DNA of 64,000 nucleotides from the NCBI GenBank assembly GCA_964570665.1, contig CAZMZH010000002.1:248001-312000 (forward strand). Direction: 5' to 3'. The position numbers and the translations under genes are program-made. Source of the DNA: JAJDAT01 sp964570665 (GTDB lineage Bacteria > Nitrospinota > Nitrospinia > Nitrospinales > JAJDAT01). Below the pieces are notes generated by a model. The model searched no databases and was not told the origin of the DNA. It worked only from the letters and a program-made list of their open reading frames with translations. Position 1 is the stretch's first letter, and every line of letters starts with the position of its first letter. Below are positions 9,317 to 18,301 of this stretch, in pieces.

Positions 9317-10836
9317 TGAGTATTGGTAGGGTAATATTAGTTGGCGCGGGGCCAGGCGACGAAGGATTATTGACTATTAAAGGTAAACGCTGGTTGGAAA
9401 GGGCCGATGTGGTAATTTACGATCATTTGGCAAACCCGCAAATGACTCGCTTTGCAAGACCCGAAGCAGAGTTGATTTATGTTGGGAAAAAATCAGGTTC
9501 ATTTATATTATCCCAGGATAAAATAAATGAGCTTTTGGTAGAAAAAGCTCAAGAGGGAAAAATTGTCGTTCGTCTAAAAGGTGGAGATCCATTCATATTC
9601 GGTCGGGGAGGGGAAGAGGTCCAGGTACTGAGTACCGCAAAGATTCCCTTTACGATAGTTCCAGGTATAACTTCGCCCGTTGGCGTTTCTGCGTACGCAG
9701 GTATTCCTTTGACGCATAGAGATAGCGCTTCCACTATTTCCATTGTGACAGGTTCTGTTGGCAACGCTCCCGATAGTATTCCCATTGATTGGGAGGAATT
9801 GGCTAAATGGCCCGGTACTTTGGTTTTTTTGATGGGCGCTAGAAAATTGAAAAGCATTGCGGAAAACTTAATTCGATATGGAAAGAAACCTGAAACGCCT
9901 ATAGCGGTTATTCAATGGGGCACTCTTCCAAAACAAAAAACCTGGACCAGCATTTTAGGCGATATCGTTCAGACGGTAGAAAAACAAATTATCAAACCGC
10001 CCGCTTTAACGATAGTAGGAGATGTCGTTGCATTAAAAGATACTTTGGATTGGTATGAGACTCTTCCTTTGTTCGGAAAAAATATTCTTATTACTCGTCC
10101 TGCAGAACAATCGGAAGGTTTCCGCGAATTATTGTTGGAAGATGGAGCGAATCCCATCCTCTTTCCAGTTATTAAGACATATCCTCCCGAGAGTTGGAGC
10201 GCTTTAGATTCGGCTATAGATCGATTGGATAGTTACCATGGGTTGATTTTTACAAGCGTTAATGGCGTTCGTTATTTTATGGAGCGTCTGCACTTTTTGG
10301 ACAAAGATATTCGCGAGCTAAAGGGAGTTCGTTTATACGCGATAGGGCCTAAGACGGCAAAAGCCGTGAGAGACCTCGGAATAAAGGTTGATGTTGTTCC
10401 CGAAAACTATGTGGCCGAATCTTTGTTAGAAAGTATTGGGAAAGAACCATTAAATGGAAAACGATTTTTACTGCCACGCGCTACGGTAGCGCGGGAAACA
10501 TTGCCTGAAGAATTGAGAAAAAATGGAGCGGAGATTGATGTGGCTCCAGCGTATCAAACGCTACCTCCTAAAGAGGTTGACTCTGAGATATTAGCAAAGA
10601 TAAAAGCTGGAGAAATTGATGTGATTACTTTTACGGCTTCCTCGACGGTCGATAACTTTGTTAATTTAATTGGGAGAAATTCTTTATCCGCTCTTAAAAA
10701 CGTTGTGATCGCTTGTATTGGACCCATCACCGCTAAAACAGCGGAAAATTATGGTTTAACCCCTACTGTGATTCCTGAAAAATATACTGTTGAGTCCTTG
10801 GTTTTAGCTCTGGAGAGTTACTTTGCTTCGAAATAG
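9316..10836 (+). CDS. cobA: Fused uroporphyrinogen-III C-methyltransferase / uroporphyrinogen-III synthase
   Basis: 506-residue fusion. Residues ~1-245 are SUMT/CobA, with VGAGPGDEGLLTIKG near the N-terminus, VVRLKGGDPFIFGRGGEE and VVPGITS; this makes precorrin-2 from uroporphyrinogen III. Residues ~255-506 are a HemD domain (ITRPAEQSEGFRELL, LIFTSVNGVRYF, ITFTASSTVDNF), which cyclises hydroxymethylbilane. CobA-HemD fusions are known and channel carbon toward sirohaem/B12. GTG start overlapping the rsmA stop (TAGTG), so the gene depends on translation of rsmA. The following gene converges and ends 1 nt away. Confidence 0.95.
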   Translation: MSIGRVILVGAGPGDEGLLTIKGKRWLERADVVIYDHLANPQMTRFARPEAELIYVGKKSGSFILSQDKINELLVEKAQEGKIVVRLKGGDPFIFGRGGEEVQVLSTAKIPFTIVPGITSPVGVSAYAGIPLTHRDSASTISIVTGSVGNAPDSIPIDWEELAKWPGTLVFLMGARKLKSIAENLIRYGKKPETPIAVIQWGTLPKQKTWTSILGDIVQTVEKQIIKPPALTIVGDVVALKDTLDWYETLPLFGKNILITRPAEQSEGFRELLLEDGANPILFPVIKTYPPESWSALDSAIDRLDSYHGLIFTSVNGVRYFMERLHFLDKDIRELKGVRLYAIGPKTAKAVRDLGIKVDVVPENYVAESLLESIGKEPLNGKRFLLPRATVARETLPEELRKNGAEIDVAPAYQTLPPKEVDSEILAKIKAGEIDVITFTASSTVDNFVNLIGRNSLSALKNVVIACIGPITAKTAENYGLTPTVIPEKYTVESLVLALESYFASK

Positions 10837-10837
10837 T

Positions 10838-12823
10838 TTAGGATCGTTTTTCTATTCTTGGTTCTAAATCGTCATTTTGGATTGCGTGACGATAGCGCGC
10901 TAAAGCCATTAGCGGGAAGTAATGTTGGTACATATGGTATTTAATATAAAAATGTTCTGGAAACCCAGTTCCGGTAAATTGAGGTTCGTACCAAGTCCCC
11001 GATTCGTTTTGATTTGAAATTAAAAATTGAACCCCTTTAGCGGTTTGTTCGCATTTTGCTTCCCCAGCTACCGTAAGTCCAAGTAAAGCCCAAGCTGTTT
11101 GTGAAGCGGTACTTTCTCCTATACCGGCAAGCTTTTGATCTCCATAACTAGCGCAAGTTTCTCCCCAACCGCCGTCTGGATTTTGTTTGCTCTTTAACCA
11201 TTGCGCTGCTTTTATTATATTTCCTTTCTGCATGTCTTCTCCAATAGAGTGAAGACCGTTTAATGCCAGAAATGTTCCATAAATATAATTTACTCCCCAC
11301 CGGCCAAACCAACTTCCGTCACGCTCTTGTTCATTTTTAATATAAGCGATAGCTTCTATTACTTGAGGATGCTCTCGACTGTATCCAAGAATTCCCAATA
11401 ACCAAAGAATACGCGAAGTAACGTCGGCGGTAGGGGGGTCCAACATTGCTTTATGATCCGCAAAGGGGATGGCGTTGAAAAGTTCTTGATCGTTATCTTG
11501 ATCGAAAGCTCCCCAACCGCCATTTTTACTTTGCATACTCAAAAGCCAACTAAGAGCTCGTTGGCTTTCTTTAAGTTTTTGTCGAACGTCGGGGAAATCA
11601 ATCGAATGAATTGCCATTAGGATTTCGGCCGTATCGTCGTTATCTGGATACATCTCGTTATAAAACTCAAAAGCCCAGCCTCCCGGTTCGGCATTTGGGT
11701 TTTTAACTTGCCAATCGCCGCGTTTGACCACTTGTTTTTTGAAGAAAAATTCTGCCGCTTTGATCAAGGCAGGATGGTCTTTAGGTAATCCCGAATCCAT
11801 CAGTGCGTTGCAGGCAATTCCGGTATCCCATAAAGGCGAGATACACGATTGCATTACAATACTATCTCCTTTATCGATGCAAAACCTATCTATGGATTCC
11901 CAGGCTTTAGTAACAATAGGATCGTTATCTGGATAATTCAAAAGTTTGAGAGCCAAAACTGAATTGAACATTGCCGGTTGAATACCTGCCCAATCTCCTT
12001 CGTCTTCTTGATGGTCGAGAACCCACTTTATAGCGGTATCCATGGCCTTTTTGCGAAAAGGTTTAAATGGAAATTTTCCTAACAATTTGATGGTTTTATC
12101 TAAAAATATAAAAGCATTATGGAGGTTTAATCCGCCATTAGACCAAGAAACCGAAAAGTCTTCATTGGGATTTGTTATGAGTTCTGAGATGCCTTTTTCG
12201 TTTGGCATTTTATGAATCGGTCGGTGTGCGTAAACAATTAATAAGGGAACGATGACGCCTCGCGACCAACTTGACATTTCATAGATGTTTAAAGGAAACC
12301 AATTTGGCATTAGGACCAATTCTATTGGCATTGCCGGAATGTGTTTCCATGAAATCTGACCGAACATAGCTAAGAAAATTTTTGTGAAAACGCGAGATTT
12401 TTTGATACCCCCGTTTTTTAAGACAAATTCTTTAGCTTTTTTCATTTGAGGATGATCGGGAGAAATATCGGCCATCTTCATAGCCATATAAGACTCTATG
12501 GTGGTACTGATACAACCTGGGGCTCCATAATAAATTGCCCAACTCCCGTCTTCCCTTTGTTCATTTAGTAGATATTGGACACATTTTTTTTGAGTCTCTT
12601 CGTTAATTTTTCCTACAAAATGCCTTAAGAAAATTAATTCAGCGGTTATGGTAGCGTTAGACTCCAATTCGTCTACCCAATATCCTTCTGGGTCTTGTTG
12701 CGAAAGAAGGTATTGTTTAGAACGCTCAATGGCATTCTTTAATGCATCCATTTTTGATTTATCGTTTGGAGAGGAAATTTTAGAGTTAGGCGTTTCAGAT
12801 ATGGTCGATACGGGTTGATTCAT
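10838..12823 (-). CDS. shc: Squalene-hopene cyclase
   Basis: 661 residues, normal for the family. Catalytic DxDD appears as DNDD at 394-397, followed by TA as expected. Several QW repeats are visible: QDPEGYW, QREDGSW, QSKNGGWGAF, QERDGSWFGRW, QNPDGGWGETC and QNESGTWYEP. It cyclises squalene to hopene/hopanol on the inner membrane, the committing step to hopanoids. No squalene synthase (hpnCDE) or hopanoid tailoring genes lie next to it here. The ~210 bases upstream hold only AT-rich sequence. Confidence 0.96.
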   Translation of the reverse strand: MNQPVSTISETPNSKISSPNDKSKMDALKNAIERSKQYLLSQQDPEGYWVDELESNATITAELIFLRHFVGKINEETQKKCVQYLLNEQREDGSWAIYYGAPGCISTTIESYMAMKMADISPDHPQMKKAKEFVLKNGGIKKSRVFTKIFLAMFGQISWKHIPAMPIELVLMPNWFPLNIYEMSSWSRGVIVPLLIVYAHRPIHKMPNEKGISELITNPNEDFSVSWSNGGLNLHNAFIFLDKTIKLLGKFPFKPFRKKAMDTAIKWVLDHQEDEGDWAGIQPAMFNSVLALKLLNYPDNDPIVTKAWESIDRFCIDKGDSIVMQSCISPLWDTGIACNALMDSGLPKDHPALIKAAEFFFKKQVVKRGDWQVKNPNAEPGGWAFEFYNEMYPDNDDTAEILMAIHSIDFPDVRQKLKESQRALSWLLSMQSKNGGWGAFDQDNDQELFNAIPFADHKAMLDPPTADVTSRILWLLGILGYSREHPQVIEAIAYIKNEQERDGSWFGRWGVNYIYGTFLALNGLHSIGEDMQKGNIIKAAQWLKSKQNPDGGWGETCASYGDQKLAGIGESTASQTAWALLGLTVAGEAKCEQTAKGVQFLISNQNESGTWYEPQFTGTGFPEHFYIKYHMYQHYFPLMALARYRHAIQNDDLEPRIEKRS

Positions 12824-13035
12824 AAATTTTTTACATTTTTAAATTTCTCAAAAAGGCCAGATTGGCTTGTATAGTTTTAAAATACAAAAATTTAGCTAAA
12901 AGATAAAGGAATATCGCCAAGGCATTGGAATTGGAGATATTGGCGTTGTAATATTTTGTTTTATGAATGTTTGGTTAATGTGATAAAGAAGTCGTGGTAC
13001 ATTGGTCGTCTAATTTTTTTTCGAGTATTTAATTC

Positions 13036-14019
13036 GTGATTACAAAATGGAAAAAATATATTTGGATCGGGGCGTCAATTTTTTTAATTGGCATGATCAT
13101 GGGTCCATATGCGGTGATAAATTTCGCTTACCCTTTCATTCCAGAAGTTGTCATTGAGCTAGTTCGCCAACCAGAGTTGGTTAAAAACGCCAAAGCTAAG
13201 GATTGCGCCGAATGTCATGAAGAAATATTTGAAGCTTGGAAAAAAAGCCGCCACTTTCAAGCTTGGACGAGTCCTGTTTTCATTGAAGATTCCGAAAATC
13301 GCTCCAAAGAAAAGTGTCTATCCTGCCACTCTCCAGGAACTGTAAAACCAGGTGAAAAACCTTCTCTTAGGTTAGACCACCGCGACGACGGCGTGTTTTG
13401 CATTTCTTGTCATGTTCGAAATGGAGCCATGGAAGGTCCATTTGAGTTATTTTCTCCACCTCATCCGACAAAAAAGAACGGAGACTATAGAGAATCAAAG
13501 TTTTGTTCATCTTGCCATCCCAAAACGTTTAAAGAATGGAAAGCGATAGGTAAAGACGCCATTTGCCAAGATTGTCATATGCGTCGTAACCCAGGGCGTT
13601 TGACCCAAAAGTTCCCGCTTTCTTTTTTCCATTCGTCAAAGCAGGTGGCGAACCATTCATTTCCCGCTGGAATTGTAGAAGAGGAAGATATAGCGGTGGA
13701 TTATGAATGGAAAGGGACTGCAATAACCGTAAAATTAACAAATAAATTTGCGTTGCACAATCTACCGACAGCGGATAATGGGGACCCCAGGTTTTATTTA
13801 TATGTGACTTTATTTGACGCCAAAGGCATTGAATTAGATCGTGCAAAGGAAATTCTCGCCCCTCAACAAGAAACGGCTCTCGTTTATGGTCAGCCAACTT
13901 CTTTTTTATTTTTAGCCCCCAAAGAAACCACACGCGCTGAAATTGAAATAATGCGCAAACCCGCCTGGACTAAAGAAAAACAATCTATAAAAAAATTAGA
14001 ATTAGTGCCTTCAAGTTGA
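13036..14019 (+). CDS. Membrane-anchored five-haem cytochrome c
   Basis: 327 residues. A single uncleaved-looking helix (~8-30) follows the basic start MITKWKK. Five CxxCH haem sites lie at 57-61, 94-98, 122-126, 157-161 and 177-181, in the manner of cytochrome c554/multihaem CXXCH proteins; the C-terminal ~130 residues are haem-free and look beta-rich. It is likely periplasmic and tethered to the inner membrane, moving electrons between a quinol system and a periplasmic partner; the partner is not in this window. GTG start at 13036; a weak ribosome-binding site makes the start somewhat uncertain. Neighbours on both sides are unrelated. Confidence 0.85.
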   Translation: MITKWKKYIWIGASIFLIGMIMGPYAVINFAYPFIPEVVIELVRQPELVKNAKAKDCAECHEEIFEAWKKSRHFQAWTSPVFIEDSENRSKEKCLSCHSPGTVKPGEKPSLRLDHRDDGVFCISCHVRNGAMEGPFELFSPPHPTKKNGDYRESKFCSSCHPKTFKEWKAIGKDAICQDCHMRRNPGRLTQKFPLSFFHSSKQVANHSFPAGIVEEEDIAVDYEWKGTAITVKLTNKFALHNLPTADNGDPRFYLYVTLFDAKGIELDRAKEILAPQQETALVYGQPTSFLFLAPKETTRAEIEIMRKPAWTKEKQSIKKLELVPSS

Positions 14020-14203
14020 GAATTTTCCAACAATAGAGATTTTGGTTAGAAAATGGCGTAAATCTTTGTTTTTAGGTATAAAATTAATTGAAATTAATAT
14101 AAATTAGTATAAAATTATTATTGGATAAGCTTTTTAGCAAAAAGCGTTTGCGCTATTTTTATAAGTATTTAGAGTTAGTTTTTTGAAACTTGGCTAAAGG
14201 CCG

Positions 14204-14653
14204 ATGAAAAAAAATAGAAATTTACATTATTCGTTATTTTTCGCTATTGCTCTACTGTTTGTGTTGAACACTATAAGCTGCAATCCGATTGAAGCTATTA
14301 CAGATACATACGCAGATATAATTGACGAGGTTGTTCCTGACGACGAAAATAAAGAGGAAAACGTTGGAGAGGTGATTATTAGTGCTATAACCCTTTCGAC
14401 TAATACGGTCACCAGTACGGTAACAGTCTTAAATCAATTAGGGAACGTAATACCTAGAATAGTGGGGATAGGTTGTACTTTTACCAATGTTTCGGATAAT
14501 ACCGTCATATCCCAAACTTCAGGAGTTACGACTGATGGAATCGGACAATGTAATGCCATAAATGGAACTTCTCTAGGCTTAACGGTTAGCCAAGTTGCTG
14601 TTTCCGAAGGAGTATCTTCCCAAGCCCAAGTTTTTTTCCTCGGCGTAACTTAA
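14204..14653 (+). CDS. Small lipoprotein of the CNPIEA triplet, copy 1
   Basis: 149 residues: basic N-terminus, hydrophobic segment and lipobox-like TIS-C with the lipidated Cys at 26. The mature protein starts CNPIEAITDTYADIIDE, followed by an acidic linker and a ~95-residue Thr/Val/Ser-rich beta domain. That domain has two Cys (IGCTFTN and GQCNAING) at positions conserved in all three copies, so a disulfide is likely. The strand pattern ending in VTTDGIGQC resembles bacterial Ig-like (Big-1/invasin) domains; this is a weak fold guess. Asn at +2 after Cys would not retain it in the inner membrane under the E. coli rule, so an outer-membrane location is likely. First of three tandem same-strand copies. 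Confidence 0.8.
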   Translation: MKKNRNLHYSLFFAIALLFVLNTISCNPIEAITDTYADIIDEVVPDDENKEENVGEVIISAITLSTNTVTSTVTVLNQLGNVIPRIVGIGCTFTNVSDNTVISQTSGVTTDGIGQCNAINGTSLGLTVSQVAVSEGVSSQAQVFFLGVT

Positions 14654-14696
14654 TTAGTTTCTCGAAGTTAAATTTGGTTTTAGCAATATTAGAGAC

Positions 14697-15155
14697 ATGA
14701 ACCATAAGATATTATTCTGTCAAGTTTATTACCTTCTTTTTTTGACTTTTGCAGTTGGAATTATTGGTTGCAATCCCATTGAAGCAATAACAGATACTTA
14801 TGCGAATATTATTGATGAAGTGATTCCAGAAGATGAAAATATTGAAGAAACTATTTCTAGTGTAAATTTTACATTGAATGGCGGTACAACAACCACCGCA
14901 GAGTTTTTGGCAACAGTATTAAATTCCAATGGTGATCGTATAACAAGGCCAGTTCAAGTTATTTGTACTTTTACAAATGTAAATACTCAGGCATTAGTTA
15001 CCCAAAGTACAAGCATCACAACAAATGGCCAAGCAACTTGTTCAATTTTTAATGGCGATGTAAATGGAATTAATTTTTCTGGTTTTGCAACAGCGGGAGG
15101 AGTTAATTCTAATAATACTACATCACTATTTTTAGATGGAACTTCGACGACTTAA
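14697..15155 (+). CDS. Small lipoprotein of the CNPIEA triplet, copy 2
   Basis: 152 residues. Signal segment ending GIIG-C (lipidated Cys at 25); the mature start CNPIEAITDTYANIIDE is almost identical to copy 1. An acidic linker and a Thr/Asn-rich beta-type domain follow, with the conserved Cys pair (VICTFTNV and ATCSIFNG). The stretch ITTNGQATC matches the Big-1-like end seen in copy 1. It begins 43 nt after copy 1. The linker and lipid-anchor regions are far more conserved than the domain, suggesting shared anchoring or export but diversified exposed faces. Function unknown. Confidence 0.8.
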   Translation: MNHKILFCQVYYLLFLTFAVGIIGCNPIEAITDTYANIIDEVIPEDENIEETISSVNFTLNGGTTTTAEFLATVLNSNGDRITRPVQVICTFTNVNTQALVTQSTSITTNGQATCSIFNGDVNGINFSGFATAGGVNSNNTTSLFLDGTSTT

Positions 15156-15173
15156 CTTTATGTTTGAGTTTTC

Positions 15174-15641
15174 ATGTTAGGACAACAATTCGTAAATAAA
15201 TTTAATTTTGTATCTTGGTTTATATTAGCTATCTTTTTTTTTAGTATTCAAGGGTGTAATCCAATCGAAGCTATTTCCGATACTTTTAGTGGTATTGTAG
15301 ATGAAATTTCCTCCGAAGATAACGATGACGATTTAATTGTAGGGCAAGTGCTGACTCAAGCGTCTTTTACAACTTCGGCCACGGTTAGTTTTTCAATTAC
15401 GGTATTGAGTAAGGCCGGGAGCCTAATTAAAGATGATACTTTGGTAAATTGTAGATATACAAGACCTTCAACTGGTGCAGTGATAATCGAGTTTGAGGAA
15501 TCTACCGTATCGGGCTTAGCTTCTTGTGGTTTAACAAATGACGCAAGTACTCAAGAAATAGCCCTTAATTTTATTGCGACAGCTGAGGGTGTTTCTAGTG
15601 ATGTTATATTTGTAACTCTTCCTGCAGGTGTAACGGCTTAA
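15174..15641 (+). CDS. Small lipoprotein of the CNPIEA triplet, copy 3
   Basis: 155 residues. Signal segment ending IQG-C (Cys 28); mature start CNPIEAISDTFSGIVDE, an acidic EDNDDD linker, then the same beta-type domain with the paired Cys (VNCRYTR and ASCGLTN). Most diverged of the three. It starts 18 nt after copy 2, so the three probably form one transcript. No terminator is evident before the glycosyltransferase 100 nt downstream. I recognise no named family. Confidence 0.8.
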   Translation: MLGQQFVNKFNFVSWFILAIFFFSIQGCNPIEAISDTFSGIVDEISSEDNDDDLIVGQVLTQASFTTSATVSFSITVLSKAGSLIKDDTLVNCRYTRPSTGAVIIEFEESTVSGLASCGLTNDASTQEIALNFIATAEGVSSDVIFVTLPAGVTA

Positions 15642-15744
15642 AAGTTATCCAAAATAATTAATTTTCGAAATAGAGCATATTTGATGGATAGTCTATAATA
15701 GGGATTTTTAACGCTAATATAGAACCATAGGTTATCCATTTAGA

Positions 15745-16698
15745 ATGGTTTCAATTCCTTCCTCTTCTCTCGACTTATCGGTCGTAATCGTCAACTACAA
15801 ATCCGTTGATTTTCTGGGTTCTTGTATCCGGTCTATTAAAGAAACCGCAGAAGGTATTTCTTATGAAATCATAGTTGTTGATAACGATTCCCAGGATGGA
15901 AGCGACAGAGACATTCGTTCTGAATTTCCAGACATAAGGTTAATCGTTAATCGAGATAATTTAGGGTTTTCGGGCGCTAATAATCAAGGAATCAAGATTT
16001 CTAAGGGGAAAAATATTTTATTGTTGAATAATGACGCTACTGTCAAACCAGGAGCGTTAAGCTGTTTGATGGATAGTATGGAACGACACCCCGGAGTGGG
16101 GCTTATGGGGGGAAAGTTGATAAATACGGACGGCACCGTTCAACAATCGTTTGGTAAATTAATACCTTATATTAGCGAGTTTGTGCAAAGTAAGCTGCTT
16201 TGGAATTTCTACGAGATTCACAAAAATCGGATTGTTGGTTTGATAATGGAAAAATTGCATTGCCAACCGAGGATGGTGGATTGGGTAAAGGGCGCTTGTA
16301 TGATGTTGCGCCGCGAGGCTATTTTTGATGTCGGTTTTTTAGACGATCGTTTTTTTATGTATTTTGAAGAAGCGGATCTCTGTATCCGATTAAAAAAAAT
16401 AGGATGGAAGGTATATTTCGAGCCTGGAGCCGAAATTGTTCATCATGGCGGAATTAGTGTTTCAAAAAACCGTTTTCGAGTTTTTTTAGAACATCGACGC
16501 AGCCAATTATACTTTTATAAAAAGCATTATGGAGAAATGGGCCTCTGGTGGATAAAAAGCTACCTTTTATTAAAATTAAATAAAAATAAGTGGCTATCGC
16601 AATTTAAACGACGTAAAAAATTGACCTTGACGGTGGAAGATAAGGAACAAGACCGGCTTTTAGCGGAAACGTTTAAGTTGGTTCGTGAATTTCATTAA
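15745..16698 (+). CDS. Family 2 glycosyltransferase (rhamnosyltransferase-like)
   Basis: 317 residues. GT-A fold signs: DLSVVIVNYKSVDFL at the N-terminus, DNDSQDGSD, the nucleotide-sugar site LLNNDATVKPG, and the acceptor-side WVKGACMMLRREA and FFMYFEEADLCIRLKK motifs typical of WbbL-like rhamnosyltransferases. A cytoplasmic, membrane-associated enzyme of surface polysaccharide or O-antigen assembly is likely. It stands alone, with no other polysaccharide genes beside it. The sugar specificity cannot be read from the sequence. Confidence 0.88.
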   Translation: MVSIPSSSLDLSVVIVNYKSVDFLGSCIRSIKETAEGISYEIIVVDNDSQDGSDRDIRSEFPDIRLIVNRDNLGFSGANNQGIKISKGKNILLLNNDATVKPGALSCLMDSMERHPGVGLMGGKLINTDGTVQQSFGKLIPYISEFVQSKLLWNFYEIHKNRIVGLIMEKLHCQPRMVDWVKGACMMLRREAIFDVGFLDDRFFMYFEEADLCIRLKKIGWKVYFEPGAEIVHHGGISVSKNRFRVFLEHRRSQLYFYKKHYGEMGLWWIKSYLLLKLNKNKWLSQFKRRKKLTLTVEDKEQDRLLAETFKLVREFH

Positions 16699-16858
16699 TA
16701 TAGATTTTCAATGGTATCAGGCAAGGATTAATGACCTTACTTTTCTTGTCCTATTTTTTTAACGGGTTATGCTAAAATTTACAAATCCTTACATTGGATA
16801 TTTTTACAAATCCAAGATTTATTAAAACGATATTTAAATCCTATTTTTTGGGCCATTT

Positions 16859-17851
16859 ATGAGGACTGAGATAATTGATTCTATGATAGAGACCGCTCTA
16901 TCGGGAGAGAGTATAGATAGGGAACAAGCGCTATTAGTAGGAACCTTGGATAGAGAAGAGTTGGAATATCTCTTTGAAGGGACCAATAAAATTCGAGAAG
17001 CGTTCAAAGATAAAGACGTAAAAATTTGCTCAATCGTTAATGCGAAGTCTGGTAAATGTCCTGAGGATTGTGGTTTTTGCGGTCAATCTTCAAAATTTCA
17101 AACCGATTCGCCAGAATATGGTTTGATGGACCCTCAGCAGATCCTGACAGCCGCGAAAGAAGCTGAAGCTTTTGGTTCCAATGAATTTTCTATTGTGGCT
17201 TCAGGAACAGCTATAGAAAATCGCCAGGAATTGGATACTTTAATTGAGGCTATCAAGCTTATTAAAGCTGAAACTAATTTAGAAACGTGTTGTTCCTTAG
17301 GTTTAATGAGTGTAGAGCATTTGAAGGAGCTTAAAGCTGCAGGTCTTGATCGGTTACACCATAATTTGGAAACAGCGCAGAGCCATTTTGACAAAATTGT
17401 TTCGACCCATACTTACGAACAAGAAGTCACGGCAGTCCGAAATGCCCAGGAAGTAGGATTGCAGGTTTGTGTTGGCGGTATTTTTGGAATGGGAGAAACA
17501 TATGATCAAAGAGTCGAAATGGCGTTTGATATTCGCGATTTGAAAACTCAATCTTTTCCAATAAATTTTTTAAAACCCGTTGAAGGGACGCAATTGGAAG
17601 ATTTGGACTACATGGATACTTATGAAGCCCTTCGGACAATAGCGCTTTTAAGGTTAGTTTTGCCAAAGATGGATTTGTTTGTTTGCGGCGGTAGAGAAGA
17701 AGTTTTGGAAGGTAACCAGGAAAAACTATTTGCGGCAGGAGCTAATGGGATTTTAGGTGGAAATTACCTTACAACTAAAGGCCAAGACCCTACTCGGGAT
17801 ATTGAAATGATAGAGGGCCTGGGGTTAAAACCTGTTTATGAATCGGTTTAA
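16859..17851 (+). CDS. bioB: Biotin synthase
   Basis: 330 residues, typical BioB length. Radical SAM cluster C67-x3-C71-x2-C74 within GKCPEDCGFCGQSS; later blocks HHNLETAQSHF, CVGGIFGMGE, NFLKPVEGT and FVCGGREE are BioB-specific. It inserts sulfur into dethiobiotin using 4Fe-4S and 2Fe-2S clusters. No other bio genes are adjacent, and no biotin repressor site was recognised. A folded element and terminator lie ~150-230 nt after the stop. Confidence 0.96.
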   Translation: MRTEIIDSMIETALSGESIDREQALLVGTLDREELEYLFEGTNKIREAFKDKDVKICSIVNAKSGKCPEDCGFCGQSSKFQTDSPEYGLMDPQQILTAAKEAEAFGSNEFSIVASGTAIENRQELDTLIEAIKLIKAETNLETCCSLGLMSVEHLKELKAAGLDRLHHNLETAQSHFDKIVSTHTYEQEVTAVRNAQEVGLQVCVGGIFGMGETYDQRVEMAFDIRDLKTQSFPINFLKPVEGTQLEDLDYMDTYEALRTIALLRLVLPKMDLFVCGGREEVLEGNQEKLFAAGANGILGGNYLTTKGQDPTRDIEMIEGLGLKPVYESV

Positions 17852-18000
17852 GGGAAGAGCTAATAATTGATATTTACCGCCAAGCATTTGATTTTAACGA
17901 GTTAGCTCTATTGGGTAGTTAATCTTTAGGAATTTCCTTTAGAAAGTTCTTAAAAAGCTCAAGTTTTTTTGGTTATATCCGTAAAGAAAATACGCGCTGA

Positions 18001-18046
18001 CGAATGACTTTTCCCACGAACCCTCAATGCTGGGTTAAGTGATTCG
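18001..18046 (+). ncRNA. Candidate structured RNA element between bioB and the terminator
   Basis: An extended hairpin can be drawn by eye. CGAAT (18001-18005) pairs with ATTCG (18042-18046), then a G.G mismatch, then ACTT (18007-18010) with AAGT (18037-18040). A one-sided bulge TTCCCACG follows, then AACCC (18019-18023) pairs with GGGTT (18032-18036), closing an 8-nt loop. It lies 11 nt before a strong intrinsic terminator. It could be the 3' part of a small RNA or of the bioB 3' UTR. I do not recognise it as 6S, SRP, tmRNA or tRNA. Confidence 0.4.
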
Positions 18047-18055
18047 CACTCTCAG

Positions 18056-18084
18056 ATGGGCAGCTTGGGCTGCCCATTTTTTTT
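18056..18084 (+). terminator. Intrinsic terminator
   Basis: ATGGGCAGC (18056-18064), loop TTGG, GCTGCCCAT (18069-18077), with T's running to 18084. A perfect GC-rich stem plus a T run, active for + strand transcripts only. It terminates bioB or the small RNA candidate before the convergent minus-strand genes. Confidence 0.9.
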
Positions 18085-18094
18085 GCCCTGATTC

Positions 18095-18280
18095 TCATTG
18101 CGCTCGATTTGCGGCGAAATTTTCTATTTCCCCAGCCTCAATTTGAAAAACTATCTCGATAGGACTACAGCAAACTTCGCAGTCTTCGATATAGGATTGT
18201 CCTCCTTGAGAACCGTCTAAAAGCATAGAAATTTCTTCGTTACAGTAGGGGCAAGTAAAAAAATGTTCTATTTCTTCCAT
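18095..18280 (-). CDS. CPXCG-motif cysteine-rich small protein
   Basis: 61 residues with CPYCNEE near the N-terminus and DCEVCCSPIEI in the middle. This matches the small family of CPXCG-motif Cys-rich proteins, likely a zinc ribbon. It lies 21 nt downstream of yajQ on the same strand, so it is probably co-transcribed. Function unknown. Confidence 0.8.
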   Translation of the reverse strand: MEEIEHFFTCPYCNEEISMLLDGSQGGQSYIEDCEVCCSPIEIVFQIEAGEIENFAANRAQ

Positions 18281-18301
18281 AGAAATGAAAGTATTTTGTT
18301 T

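Noticed and set aside
13529..13933. 134-codon ORF on the minus strand inside the cytochrome gene
   Set aside because: It lies opposite a clear five-haem cytochrome coding sequence, has no family resemblance and no plausible start signal; it is a shadow frame.
18001..18084. tRNA, SRP RNA, tmRNA or 6S RNA in the bioB downstream region
   Set aside because: No cloverleaf with T-loop and CCA end, no GGAAGCAGCC-type SRP loop, no tmRNA ends and no recognisable 6S layout; kept only as an unnamed structured element.
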